DNA from: Tomocerus qinae | Lineage: Eukaryota; Arthropoda; Collembola; Entomobryomorpha; Tomoceridae | Direction of reading: 5' to 3' | NCBI GenBank assembly: GCA_020055645.1 | Contig: CM034546.1 | Coordinates: 50,468,001 to 50,532,000 of the forward strand | DNA length: 64,000 nucleotides | In this document: positions 1-12,500 of the stretch, one piece after another | How the letters are laid out: every line of letters begins with the position of its first letter | How positions within the stretch are numbered: position 1 is the stretch's first letter | Position numbers and translations under genes: made by a program | The notes under the pieces: generated by a model | The model's input: only the letters and a program-made list of their open reading frames with translations | Told to the model about the DNA's origin: nothing | Database searches by the model: none

Positions 1-1061
1 CTTCATGTGCTGATTTTAGTGAATGGAGGTATGCGTTGGGGTACATTGTTGAAAACATTAATTGATTAAATACCGGATTTTTGAACATGATAATTCCCGA
101 TTTGCTCTGTCTGCTGTATTTCATTTTTATCACGGTCCCATGGCTGTTAAAGTGTTCTAAAATCAATTTCCGATTATTAACGATTTCTGGCACTTCACAA
201 ACATATATTGTTCGTATTTTACTGTTTTTGACAGCTGCAATACAAACACATTGTATGACAAAAATATTAAGTCCCTCATACTAGTAATAAAACATAAAAA
301 TTTGGAAATATAAAATACAGATTACAGTGTATTACTTTTTTTATTTCCTCGCGCTGACGAAGAATTGAATTCCATATTGATTGCCAATCAAAAACAGAAA
401 TGGCATTGGTCCAAATTTTATAAGAATCAATCCACAAGTGGACAATGGGCCAATCTCAGCATCGCCTCACTAAAGGAAACACGTTAACAGCAAAATATGC
501 ACTAAAGACATGAAATTCACGGTAGCAGCTGGATTTGTAGTTCGTAGTAAAAAGGAAAAAGTCATACGTATGCTGTGTGATGTGTGCACTGTGCAGAGTA
601 AAAATCCGTCAACAGTCAGCTTTTATTTTCTTTTCTCTTACCACGATTTCATGCGATTTGTCCATATTGGCGGGTTATGACCTTATGACCATTTCAAACT
701 TTATTACACTAAACTGTCAACTGTTACATGGCCAATTTTAGCCGTTTGCATTGTATTACTTTCTCTATATGTGCATGTATTTCCAGACACCCATAAATAC
801 CATATAGGAATCAAAACTTGTCTCTATGCTGCAGTTCGTTACTTTTTGCTGGTGATGTTTATGCATAGTTTAATTTACGTAAATGTGTTAATAACAGGTT
901 GATCACTACCCCAAGGAAAATACTAAAGTTATAAGAATAAGAATATGAAGCAGATATCGCCAACCCTGCAATTCGAAGAGTTGCAAACATTTTATCACTG
1001 TTTATAATGTCTCTTACCCCGCTTAGCCCAGTTATTTTCAAATGTTCGTGATATTCAAAGG
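1..1061. other. Non-satellite AT-rich flank, no supportable gene
   Basis: This stretch shares no visible similarity with the 769-bp satellite that begins near 1062. It is AT-rich with scattered stops in all frames. The open frames present are short: one of 67 codons from 81 begins with TTG rather than ATG, and one of 60 codons on the minus strand at 859-1041 shows no recognisable motif. I see no splice-supported exon, RNA gene or transposon terminus. It is the only unique anchor in the window and therefore the best place to fix the array to a chromosome. Confidence 0.6.
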
Positions 1062-1500
1062 TAAAAAGCTAGCTGCATTCCACAACAGGATTTAGACTGG
1101 CAACAAATCTACCAAAATGACATCTGTCACGGTTTTCAAACAGCCAAACTACAAAACACTACTACACATTCACCGAATTAACATACTAAATCACACCTCT
1201 AGTGGAGTGATAAAAGGATAGAATTCAAAAATAATAAACGTCAAAACCAATTGATTATAGAATCATGCCATTTTCATCAAAATCGTTCAACAGACTAAGT
1301 TGAGACAAAGACAATTATATTTATTAACACACAAGAACTTTTCATTCCAAATAAGTTAACAAAAATTATTTATTGCTGTAAAGTAATTGTTTTGGTTCTG
1401 GGAAATTCATTGCAAAACGGATTCCAAGTAGTACCACATGAAATGAATTACAACGAAATAGTTCATCATCCTAGGTTACAATAAAACCAGATTCTTTAAA
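1062..1500 (+). repeat. Diverged, internally deleted edge monomer
   Basis: The first recognisable satellite sequence (about 1062-1140) matches the ACAGGATTTAGTCTGGCAC...CAGCCGTACTACAAA part of the consensus with many substitutions, for example GACATCTGTCACGG for GATATCTGCCGAGG. After AAACTACAAA it jumps straight to the CATTCACCGAATTAACATACT part, so about 190 bp of the monomer is missing. From there it becomes normal Y-type sequence. This is the expected look of a border monomer that escapes homogenisation. Confidence 0.8.
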
Positions 1501-4170
1501 TAATGGCTTCGAATATTTTAAAAGACAAAACCGACCACAAACAATTTATATCGTATTCTTGTTGATTTGGAGATTCTTTGAAATATTTTATGAAACGGAT
1601 TTCTAGAAGTATAACATGTGCTACAAAAACTAACCATCACCCTAATTTGAAACCTAGATAACCGAATTCAATAACAGGATTAAGTCTGGCACTGGCACCT
1701 AAACCTACCGAAATGATATCTGCCGAGGTTTTCAACCAGCCGTACTACAAATCAATACCTTCCATCATCCTTCACGGCAGTCACACTAGTAGGTAATAGC
1801 AATAAAAATTGTTCCACAAAAGTCACAATTGAGACAAGATATTTACCATAGAACGGACCCCAAATTATATTTTAGTGAGGCATTAAGTAATTTGACGGTT
1901 TTCGTAAATGTTCTAGGATCTTTTTACTACTACAAAATCGCCGAAACAACATACTAAATCACACATCAAGTGGAATTATTAAAAGATGGAATTCAAAAAT
2001 TGGAAGCATCAAAATCATTTGCATTTAGAATCATATCTGTTTTATCAAAATTGTTCAACAGACTAAGTTGACACAAAGACAATTATATTTATTAACACAC
2101 AAGAATTTTTCACTCCAAATATGTTAACAAAAATTATTTTTTGTTGTAAAGTAATTGTTTTGGTTCTGGGAAATTCATTACAAAACGGATTCCAAGTAGT
2201 ACCTTATGAAATGAATTACAACGAAATAGTTCATCGACCTAGGTAACAATAAAACCAGATTCTTTAAATAATGGCTTCAAATATTTTAAAAGACAAAACC
2301 GACCACAACAAATTTATATCGTATTCTTCTTGATTTGGAGATTCTTGGAAATATTTTATGAAACGTATTTCCAGAAGTATATTATGTGCTACGAAAATTA
2401 ACCATCAACTAAAATTGAGACCTAGATAACCGCATTAAATAACAGGATTTACTCTCGCACTGGCACCTAAACCTACCAAAATGATATCTGCCGAGGTTTT
2501 CAACTAGCCGTACTACAAACCAAGGCCTTCCATCATCCTTCACAGCAGTCACACTAGTAGCTAATAGCAATAAAAATTGTTCCAAAAAAGTCACAAGTGA
2601 AACAGGGTATTTGCCATTAAACGGATTCCAAATTATATTTTAGTGAGCGATTAAATATTTTGACTGTTTTCCTAACGTTTCTACGATCTTTTTACTACTT
2701 CACAATCACCGAATTAACATACTAAATCACACATCTAGTGGAGTCACAAGAGCATAGAATTCAAAAATAATAAACATCAAAACCAATTGATTATAGAATC
2801 ATGCCATTTTCATCAAAATCGTTCAACAGACTTAGTTGAGACAAAGACAATTATATTTATTAACACACAAGAATTTTTCATTCCAAATAAGTCAACAGAA
2901 ATTATTTATTGTTGTAAAGTAATTGTTTTGGTTCTGGGAAATTCATTACAAAACGGATTCCAAGTAGTACCACATGAAATGAATTACAACGAAATAGTTC
3001 ATCATCCTAGGTTACAATAAAACCAGAATCTTTTAATAATGGCTTCGAGTGTTTTAAAAGACAAAACAGACCACAAGCAATTTATATTGTATTCTAATTG
3101 ATTTGAAAATTCTGGGAAATATTTTAAGAAACGGATTTCTAAAAGTAATTCATGTGCTATAAAAATTAACCATGAACCAAAATTTAGACAAAGCTAACCG
3201 CATTCAATAACAGGATTTAGTCTGGCACTGGCACCTAAACCTACCGAAACGATATCTGCCGAGGTTTTCAACCAGCCGTACTACAAATCAATACCTTCCA
3301 TCATACTTAACCGCAGTCACACTAGTAGCTAATAACAATAAAAATTGTTCCACAAAAGTCACAAGTGAGACAAAATATTTACTATAAAACGGACTCCAAA
3401 TTATATTTTAGTGAGGCATTAAGCAATTTGACTGTTTTCGTAAATGTTGTAGGATCTTTTTACTACTACAAAATCATCGAAACAACATACTAAATCTCAC
3501 ATCAAGTGGAATGATAAAAAGATGGAATTCAAAAATTAGAAGCATCAAAACCAATTGCATATAGAAACATATCTGTTTTATCAAAATCGTTCTACAGGCT
3601 AAGTTGAAACAAAGACAACTGTATTTAATAACTCACAAGAGTTTATCACTCCAAATGTGTTAACAAAAATTATTTATTTTTGTAAAGCAATTGTTTTGGT
3701 TCTGGGAAATTCATTACAAAACGGATTCCAAGTAGTACCACATGAAATGAATTACAACGAAATAGTTCATCAATCTATGTTACGACAAAACCAGATTCTT
3801 TAAATAATGGTTTCGAATATTTTAAAAGACAAAACCGACCACAAACAATTTATATCGTATTCAAATTGTTTTTTAGATTCTTGGAAACATTTTATGAAAC
3901 GGATTTCTAAAAGTAAACCATACATATGCTATAATAATTAGCCATTAACTAAAATTGGGACAAAGCTAACCACATTCAATAAAAGTATTTAATCTGGCGC
4001 TGGCACCTAAACCTACCGAAATGATATCTGCCGAGGTTTTCAACCAGCCGTACTACAAACCAAGGCCTTCCATCATCCTTCACAGCAGTCACACTAGTAG
4101 CTAACAGCAATAAAAATTGTTCAAAGTCACAAGTGAGACAAGGTATTTGCCATTAAACGGATTCCAAATT

Positions 4171-7100
4171 ATAGTTTTTTGAGCGATTAAGTATTTTGAC
4201 TGTTTTCCTAACGTTTCTACGATCTTTTTACGACTTCACAATCACCGAATTAACATACTAAATCAAACATATAGTGGAGTGATAAAAGGATAGAATTCAA
4301 AAATAATAAGCATCAAAACCAATTGATTATAGAATCATGCCATTTTCATCAAAATCGTTCAATAGACTAAGTTAAGACAAAGACAATTATATTTCTTAAC
4401 ACACAAGAATGTTTCACTCCAAATATGTTAACAAAAATTATTTATTGTTGTAAAGTAATTGTTTTGGTTCTGGGAAATTCATTACAAAGCGGATTCCAAG
4501 CAGTACCTTATGAAATGAATTACAACGAAATAGTTCATCATCCTAGGTTACAATAAAACCAGATTCTTTAAATAATGGCGTCGAATATTTTAAAAGACAA
4601 AACCGACCACAAACAATTTATATCGTATTCTTATTGATTTGGAGATTCTTGGAAATATTTTATGAAACGGATTTCTAGAAGTATAACATGTGCTACAAAA
4701 ATTAACCATCAACCAAAATTGAGATCTAGATAACCGCATTCAATAACAGAATTTAGTCTGGCACTGGCACCTAAACCTACCGAAATGATATCTGCCGAGG
4801 TTTTCAACCAGCCGTACTACAAATCGAGGCCTTCCATCATCTTTCACGGCAGTCACACTAGTGGGTAATAGCAATAAAAATTGTTCCACAAAAGTCACAA
4901 TTGAGACAAGATATTTACCATAGAACGGACCCCAAATTATATTTTAGTGAGGCATTAAGTAATTTGACGGTTTTCGTAAATGTTCTAGGATCTTTTTACT
5001 ACTACAAAATCGCCGAAACAACATACTAAATCACACATAAAGTGGAATTATTAAAAGATGGAATTCAAAAATTGGAAGCATCAAAATCAATTGCATATAG
5101 AATCATATCTGTTTTATCAAAATTGTTCAACAGACTAAGTTGAGACAAAAACAATTATTATTTTTAACACACAAGAATTTTTCACTACAAATATGTTAAC
5201 AAAAATTATTTATTGTTGTAAAGTAATTGTTTTGGTTCTGGGAAATTCATTACAAAACGGATTCCAAGTAGTACCACATGAAATGAATTACAACGAAATA
5301 GTTCATCATCCTAGGTTACAATAAAACCAGAATCTTTTAATAATGGCTTCGAGTGTTTTAAAAAACAAGACAGACCACAAACAATTTATATTGTATTCTA
5401 ATTGATTTGAAAATTCTGGGAAATCTTTTAAGAAACGGATTTCTAAAAGTAGTTCATGTGCTATAAAAATTAACCATGAACCAAAATTTAGACAAAGCTA
5501 ACCGCATTCAATAACAGGATTTAGTCTGGCACTGGCACCTAAACCTACCGAAACGATATCTGCCGAGCTTTTCAACCAGCCGTACTACAAATCAATACCT
5601 TCCATCATACTTCACAGCAGTCACACTAGTAGCTAATAGCAATAAAAATTGTTCCACAAAAGTCACAAGTGAGACAAAATATTTACTATAAAACGGACTC
5701 CAAATTATATTTTAGTGAGGCATTAAGCAATTTGACTGTTTTCGTAAATGTTGTAGGATCTTTTACTACTACAAAATCATCGAAACAACATACTAAATCT
5801 CACATCAAGTGGAATGATAAAAAGATGGAATTCAAAAAATTAGAAGCATCAAAACCAATTGCATATAGAAACATATCTGTTTTATCAAAATCGTTCTACA
5901 GGCTAAGTTGAAACAAAGGCAACTGTATTTAATAACACACAAGAGTTTATCACTCCAAATGTGTTAACAAAAAATTATTTATTGTTGTAAAGCAATTGTT
6001 TTGGTTCTGGGAAATTCTTTACAAAACGGATTCCAAGTAGTATCACATGAAATGAATTACAACAAAATAGTTCATCAATCTATGTTAGGACAAAACCAGA
6101 TTCTTTAAATAATGGTTTCGAATATTTTTAAAGACAAAACCGACCACAAACAATTTATATCGTATTCAAATTGCTTTTTAGATTCTTGGAAATATTTTAT
6201 GAAACGGATTTCTAAAAGTAAACCATACATATGCTATAATAATTAGCCATCAACTAAAATTGGGACAAAGCTAACCGCATTCAATAATAGGATTTAATCT
6301 GGCGCTGGCACCTAAACCTACCGAAATGATATCTGCCGAGGTTTTCAACCAGCCGTACTACAAACCAAGGCCTTCCATCATCCTTCACAGCAGTCACACT
6401 AGTAGCTAACAGCAATAAAAATTTTTCAAAGTCACAAGTAAGACAAGGTATTTGCCATTAAACGGATTCCAAATTATATTTTAGTGAGCGATTAAGTATT
6501 TTGACTGTTTTCCTAACGTTTCTACGATCTTTTTACTGCTTCACAATCACCGAATTAACATACTAAATCACACATCTAGTGGAGTGACAAAAGCATAGAA
6601 TTCAAAAATAATAAGCATCAAAACCAATTGATTATAGAATCATGCCATTTTCATCAAAATCGTTCAATAGACTAAGTTAAGACAAAGACAATTATATTTC
6701 TTAACACACAAGAATGTTTCACTCCAAATATGTTAACAAAAATTATTTATTGTTGTAAAGTAATTGTTTTGGTTCTGGGAAATTCATTACAAAGCGGATT
6801 CCAAGCAGTACCTTATGAAATGAATTACAACGAAATAGTTCATCATCCTAGGTTACAATAAAACCAGATTCTTTAAATAATGGCGTCGAATATTTTAAAA
6901 GACAAAACCGACCACAAACAATTTATATCGTATTCTTATTGATTTGGAGATTCTTGGAAATATTTTATGAAACGGATTTCTAGAAGTATAACATGTGCTA
7001 TAAAAATTAACCATGAACCAAAATTTAGACAAAGCTAACCGCATTCAATAACAGGATTTAGTCTGGCACTGGCACCTAAACCTACCGAAACGATATCTGC

Positions 7101-9544
7101 CGAGCTTTTCAACCAGCCGTACTACAAATCAATACCTTCCATCATACTTCACAGCAGTCACACTAGTAGCTAATAGCAATAAAAATTGTTCCACTAAAGT
7201 CACAAGTGAGATAAAATATTTACTATAAAACGGACTACAAATTATATTTTAGTGAGGCATTAAGCAATTTGACTGTTTTCGTAAATGTTGTAGGATCTTT
7301 TTACTACTACAAAATCATCGAAACAACATACTAAATCTCACATCAAGTGGAATGATAAAAAGATGGAATTCAAAAATTAGAAGCATCAAAACCAATTGCA
7401 TATAGAAACATATCTGTTTTATCAAAATCGTTCTACAGGCTAAGTTGAAACAAAGACAACTGTATTTAATAACACACAAGAGTTTATCACTCCAAATGTG
7501 TTAACAAAAATTATTTATTGTTGTAAAGCAATTGTTTTGGTTCTGGGAAATTCATTACAAAACGGATTCCAAGTAGTATCACATGAAATGAATTACAACA
7601 AAATAGTTCATCATCCTAGGTTACAATAAAACCAGAATCTTTTAATAATGGCTTCGAGTGTTTTAAAAACAAAACAGACCACAAGTAATTTATATTGTAT
7701 TCTAATTGATTTGAAAATTCTGGGAAATCTTTTAAGAAACGGATTTCTAAAAGTAGTTCATGTGCTATAAAAATTAACCATGAACCAAAATTTAGACAAA
7801 GCTAACCGCATTCAATAACAGGATTTAGTCTGGCACTGGCACCTAAACCTACCGAAACGATATCTGCCGAGCTTTTCAACCAGCCGTACTACAAATCAAT
7901 ACCTTCCATCATACTTCACAGCAGTCACACTAGTAGCTAATAGCAATAAAAATTGTTCCACTAAAGTCACAAGTGAGATAAAATATTTACTATAAAACGG
8001 ACTCCAAATTATATTTTAGTGTGGCATTAAGCAATTTGACTGTTTTCGTAAATGTTGTAGGATCTTTTTACTACTACAAAATCATCGAAACAACATACTA
8101 AATCTCACATCAAGTGGAATGATAAAAAGATGGAATTCAAAAATTAGAAGCATCAAAACCAATTGCATATAGAAACATATCTGTTTTATCAAAATCGTTC
8201 TACAGGCTAAGTTGAAACAAAGACAACTGTATTTAATAACACACAAGAGTTTATCACTCCAAATGTGTTAACAAAAATTATTTATTGTTGTAAAGCAATT
8301 GTTTTGGTTCTGGGAAATTCATTACAAAACGGATTCCAAGTAGTATCACATGAAATGAATTACAACAAAATAGTTCATCATCCTAGGTTACAATAAAACC
8401 AGAATCTTTTAATAATGGCTTCGAGTGTTTTAAAAACAAAACAGACCACAAGTAATTTATATTGTATTCTAATTGATTTGAAAATTCTGGGAAATCTTTT
8501 AAGAAACGGATTTCTAAAAGTAGTTCATGTGCTATAAAAATTAACCATGAACCAAAATTTAGACAAAGCTAACCGCATTCAATAACAGGATTTAGTCTGG
8601 CACTGGCACCTAAACCTACCGAAACGATATCTGCCGAGCTTTTCAACCAGCCGTACTACAAATCAATACCTTCCATCATACTTCACAGCAGTCACACTAG
8701 TAGCTAATAGCAATAAAAATTGTTCCACTAAAGTCACAAGTGAGATAAAATATTTACTATAAAACGGACTCCAAATTATATTTTAGTGTGGCATTAAGCA
8801 ATTTGACTGTTTTCGTAAATGTTGTAGGATCTTTTTACTACTACAAAATCATCGAAACAACATACTAAATCTCACATCAAGTGGAATGATAAAAAGATGG
8901 AATTCAAAAATTAGAAGCATCAAAACCAATTGCATATAGAAACATATCTGTTTTATCAAAATCGTTCTACAGGCTAAGTTGAAACAAAGACAACTGTATT
9001 TAATAACACACAAGAGTTTATCACTCCAAATGTGTTAACAAAATTATTTATTATTGTGAAGCAATTGTTTTGGTTCTGGGAAATTCATTACAAAACGGAT
9101 TCCAAGTAGTATCACATGAAATGAATTACAACAAAATAGTTCATCAATCTATGTTAGGACAAAACCAGATTCTTTAAATAATGGTTTCGAATATTTTAAA
9201 AGACAAAACCGACCACAAACAATTTATATCGTATTCAAATTGTTTTTTAGATTCTTGGAAATATTTTATGAAACGGATTTCTAAAAGTAAACCATACATA
9301 TGCTATAATAATTAGCCATTAACTAAAATTGGGACAAAGCTAACCACATTCAATAAAAGTATTTAATCTGGCGCTGGCACCTAAACCTACCGAAATGATA
9401 TCTGCCGAGGTTTTCAACCAGCCGTACTACAAACCAAGGCCTTCCATCATCCTTCACAGCAGTCACACTAGTAGCTAACAGCAATAAAAATTGTTCAAAG
9501 TCACAAGTGAGACAAGGTATTTGCCATTAAACGGATTCCAAATT
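4171..9544 (+). repeat. Heptameric higher-order repeat (Z-X-Y-X-X-X-Y), copy 1
   Basis: Seven monomers, measured from one ATAGTTTTTTGAGCG landmark in a Y monomer to the next equivalent one. Copy 2 follows directly. Private variants shared only by the two copies include ACTACAAATATG (5186 and 10559), AAAGGCAACTG (5916 and 11289) and AATTCTTTACAAAACGG (6011 and 11387). The differences I could see are a few substitutions and single-base length changes in A or T runs, for example TCTTTTAC against TCTTTTTAC. The block is therefore a recent tandem duplication of a 7-monomer unit. Confidence 0.85.
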
Positions 9545-12500
9545 ATAGTTTTTTGAGCGATTAAGTATTTTGACTGTTTTCCTAACGTTTCTACGATCTT
9601 TTTACGACTTCACAATCACCGAATTAACATACTAAATCAAACATATAGTGGAGTGATAAAAGGATAGAATTCAAAAATAATAAGCATCAAAACCAATTGA
9701 TTATAGAATCATGCCATTTTCATCAAAATCGTTCAATAGACTAAGTTAAGACAAAGACAATTATATTTCTTAACACACAAGAATGTTTCACTCCAAATAT
9801 GTTAACAAAAATTATTTATTGTTGTAAAGTAATTGTTTTGGTTCTGGGAAATTCATTACAAAGCGGATTCCAAGCAGTACCTTATGAAATGAATTACAAC
9901 GAAATAGTTCATCATCCTAGGTTACAATAAAACCAGATTCTTTAAATAATGGCGTCGAATATTTTAAAAGACAAAACCGACCACAAACAATTTATATCGT
10001 ATTCTTATTGATTTGGAGATTCTTGGAAATATTTTATGAAACGGATTTCTAGAAGTATAACATGTGCTACAAAAATTAACCATCAACCAAAATTGAGATC
10101 TAGATAACCGCATTCAATAACAGAATTTAGTCTGGCACTGGCACCTAAACCTACCGAAATGATATCTGCCGAGGTTTTCAACCAGCCGTACTACAAATCG
10201 AGGCCTTCCATCATCTTTCACGGCAGTCACACTAGTGGGTAATAGCAATAAAAATTGTTCCACAAAAGTCACAATTGAGACAAGATATTTACCATAGAAC
10301 GGACCCCAAATTATATTTTAGTGAGGCATTAAGTAATTTGACGGTTTTCGTAAATGTTCTAGGATCTTTTTACTACTACAAAATCGCCGAAACAACATAC
10401 TAAATCACACATAAAGTGGAATTATTAAAAGATGGAATTCAAAAATTGGAAGCATCAAAATCAATTGCATATAGAATCATATCTGTTTTATCAAAATTGT
10501 TCAACAGACTAAGTTGAGACAAAAACAATTATTATTTTTAACACACAAGAATTTTTCACTACAAATATGTTAACAAAAATTATTTATTGTTGTAAAGTAA
10601 TTGTTTTGGTTCTGGGAAATTCATTACAAAACGGATTCCAAGTAGTACCACATGAAATGAATTACAACGAAATAGTTCATCATCCTAGGTTACAATAAAA
10701 CCAGAATCTTTTAATAATGGCTTCGAGTGTTTTAAAAAACAAGACAGACCACAAACAATTTATATTGTATTCTAATTGATTTGAAAATTCTGGGAAATCT
10801 TTTAAGAAACGGATTTCTAAAAGTAGTTCATGTGCTATAAAAATTAACCATGAACCAAAATTTAGACAAAGCTAACCGCATTCAATAACAGGATTTAGTC
10901 TGGCACTGGCACCTAAACCTACCGAAACGATATCTGCCGAGCTTTTCAACCAGCCGTACTACAAATCAATACCTTCCATCATACTTCACAGCAGTCACAC
11001 TAGTAGCTAATAGCAATAAAAATTGTTCCACAAAAGTCACAAGTGAGACAAAATATTTACTATAAAACGGACTCCAAATTATATTTTAGTGAGGCATTAA
11101 GCAATTTGACTGTTTTCGTAAATGTTGTAGGATCTTTTTACTACTACAAAATCATCGAAACAACATACTAAATCTCACATCAAGTGGAATGATAAAAAGA
11201 TGGAATTCAAAAATTAGAAGCATCAAAACCAATTGCATATAGAAACATATCTGTTTTATCAAAATCGTTCTACAGGCTAAGTTGAAACAAAGGCAACTGT
11301 ATTTAATAACACACAAGAGTTTATCACTCCAAATGTGTTAACAAAAATTATTTATTGTTGTAAAGCAATTGTTTTGGTTCTGGGAAATTCTTTACAAAAC
11401 GGATTCCAAGTAGTATCACATGAAATGAATTACAACAAAATAGTTCATCAATCTATGTTAGGACAAAACCAGATTCTTTAAATAATGGTTTCGAATATTT
11501 TTAAAGACAAAACCGACCACAAACAATTTATATCGTATTCAAATTGCTTTTTAGATTCTTGGAAATATTTTATGAAACGGATTTCTAAAAGTAAACCATA
11601 CATATGCTATAATAATTAGCCATCAACTAAAATTGGGACAAAGCTAACCGCATTCAATAATAGGATTTAATCTGGCGCTGGCACCTAAACCTACCGAAAT
11701 GATATCTGCCGAGGTTTTCAACCAGCCGTACTACAAACCAAGGCCTTCCATCATCCTTCACAGCAGTCACACTAGTAGCTAACAGCAATAAAAATTTTTC
11801 AAAGTCACAAGTAAGACAAGGTATTTGCCATTAAACGGATTCCAAATTATATTTTAGTGAGCGATTAAGTATTTTGACTGTTTTCCTAACGTTTCTACGA
11901 TCTTTTTACTGCTTCACAATCACCGAATTAACATACTAAATCACACATCTAGTGGAGTGACAAAAGCATAGAATTCAAAAATAATAAGCATCAAAACCAA
12001 TTGATTATAGAATCATGCCATTTTCATCAAAATCGTTCAATAGACTAAGTTAAGACAAAGACAATTATATTTCTTAACACACAAGAATGTTTCACTCCAA
12101 ATATGTTAACAAAAATTATTTATTGTTGTAAAGTAATTGTTTTGGTTCTGGGAAATTCATTACAAAGCGGATTCCAAGCAGTACCTTATGAAATGAATTA
12201 CAACGAAATAGTTCATCATCCTAGGTTACAATAAAACCAGATTCTTTAAATAATGGCGTCGAATATTTTAAAAGACAAAACCGACCACAAACAATTTATA
12301 TCGTATTCTTATTGATTTGGAGATTCTTGGAAATATTTTATGAAACGGATTTCTAGAAGTATAACATGTGCTATAAAAATTAACCATGAACCAAAATTTA
12401 GACAAAGCTAACCGCATTCAATAACAGGATTTAGTCTGGCACTGGCACCTAAACCTACCGAAACGATATCTGCCGAGCTTTTCAACCAGCCGTACTACAA

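Noticed and set aside
859-1041. 60-codon minus-strand frame in the unique flank
   Set aside because: Short, with no motif and no sign of splice sites or expression signals. Expected by chance.
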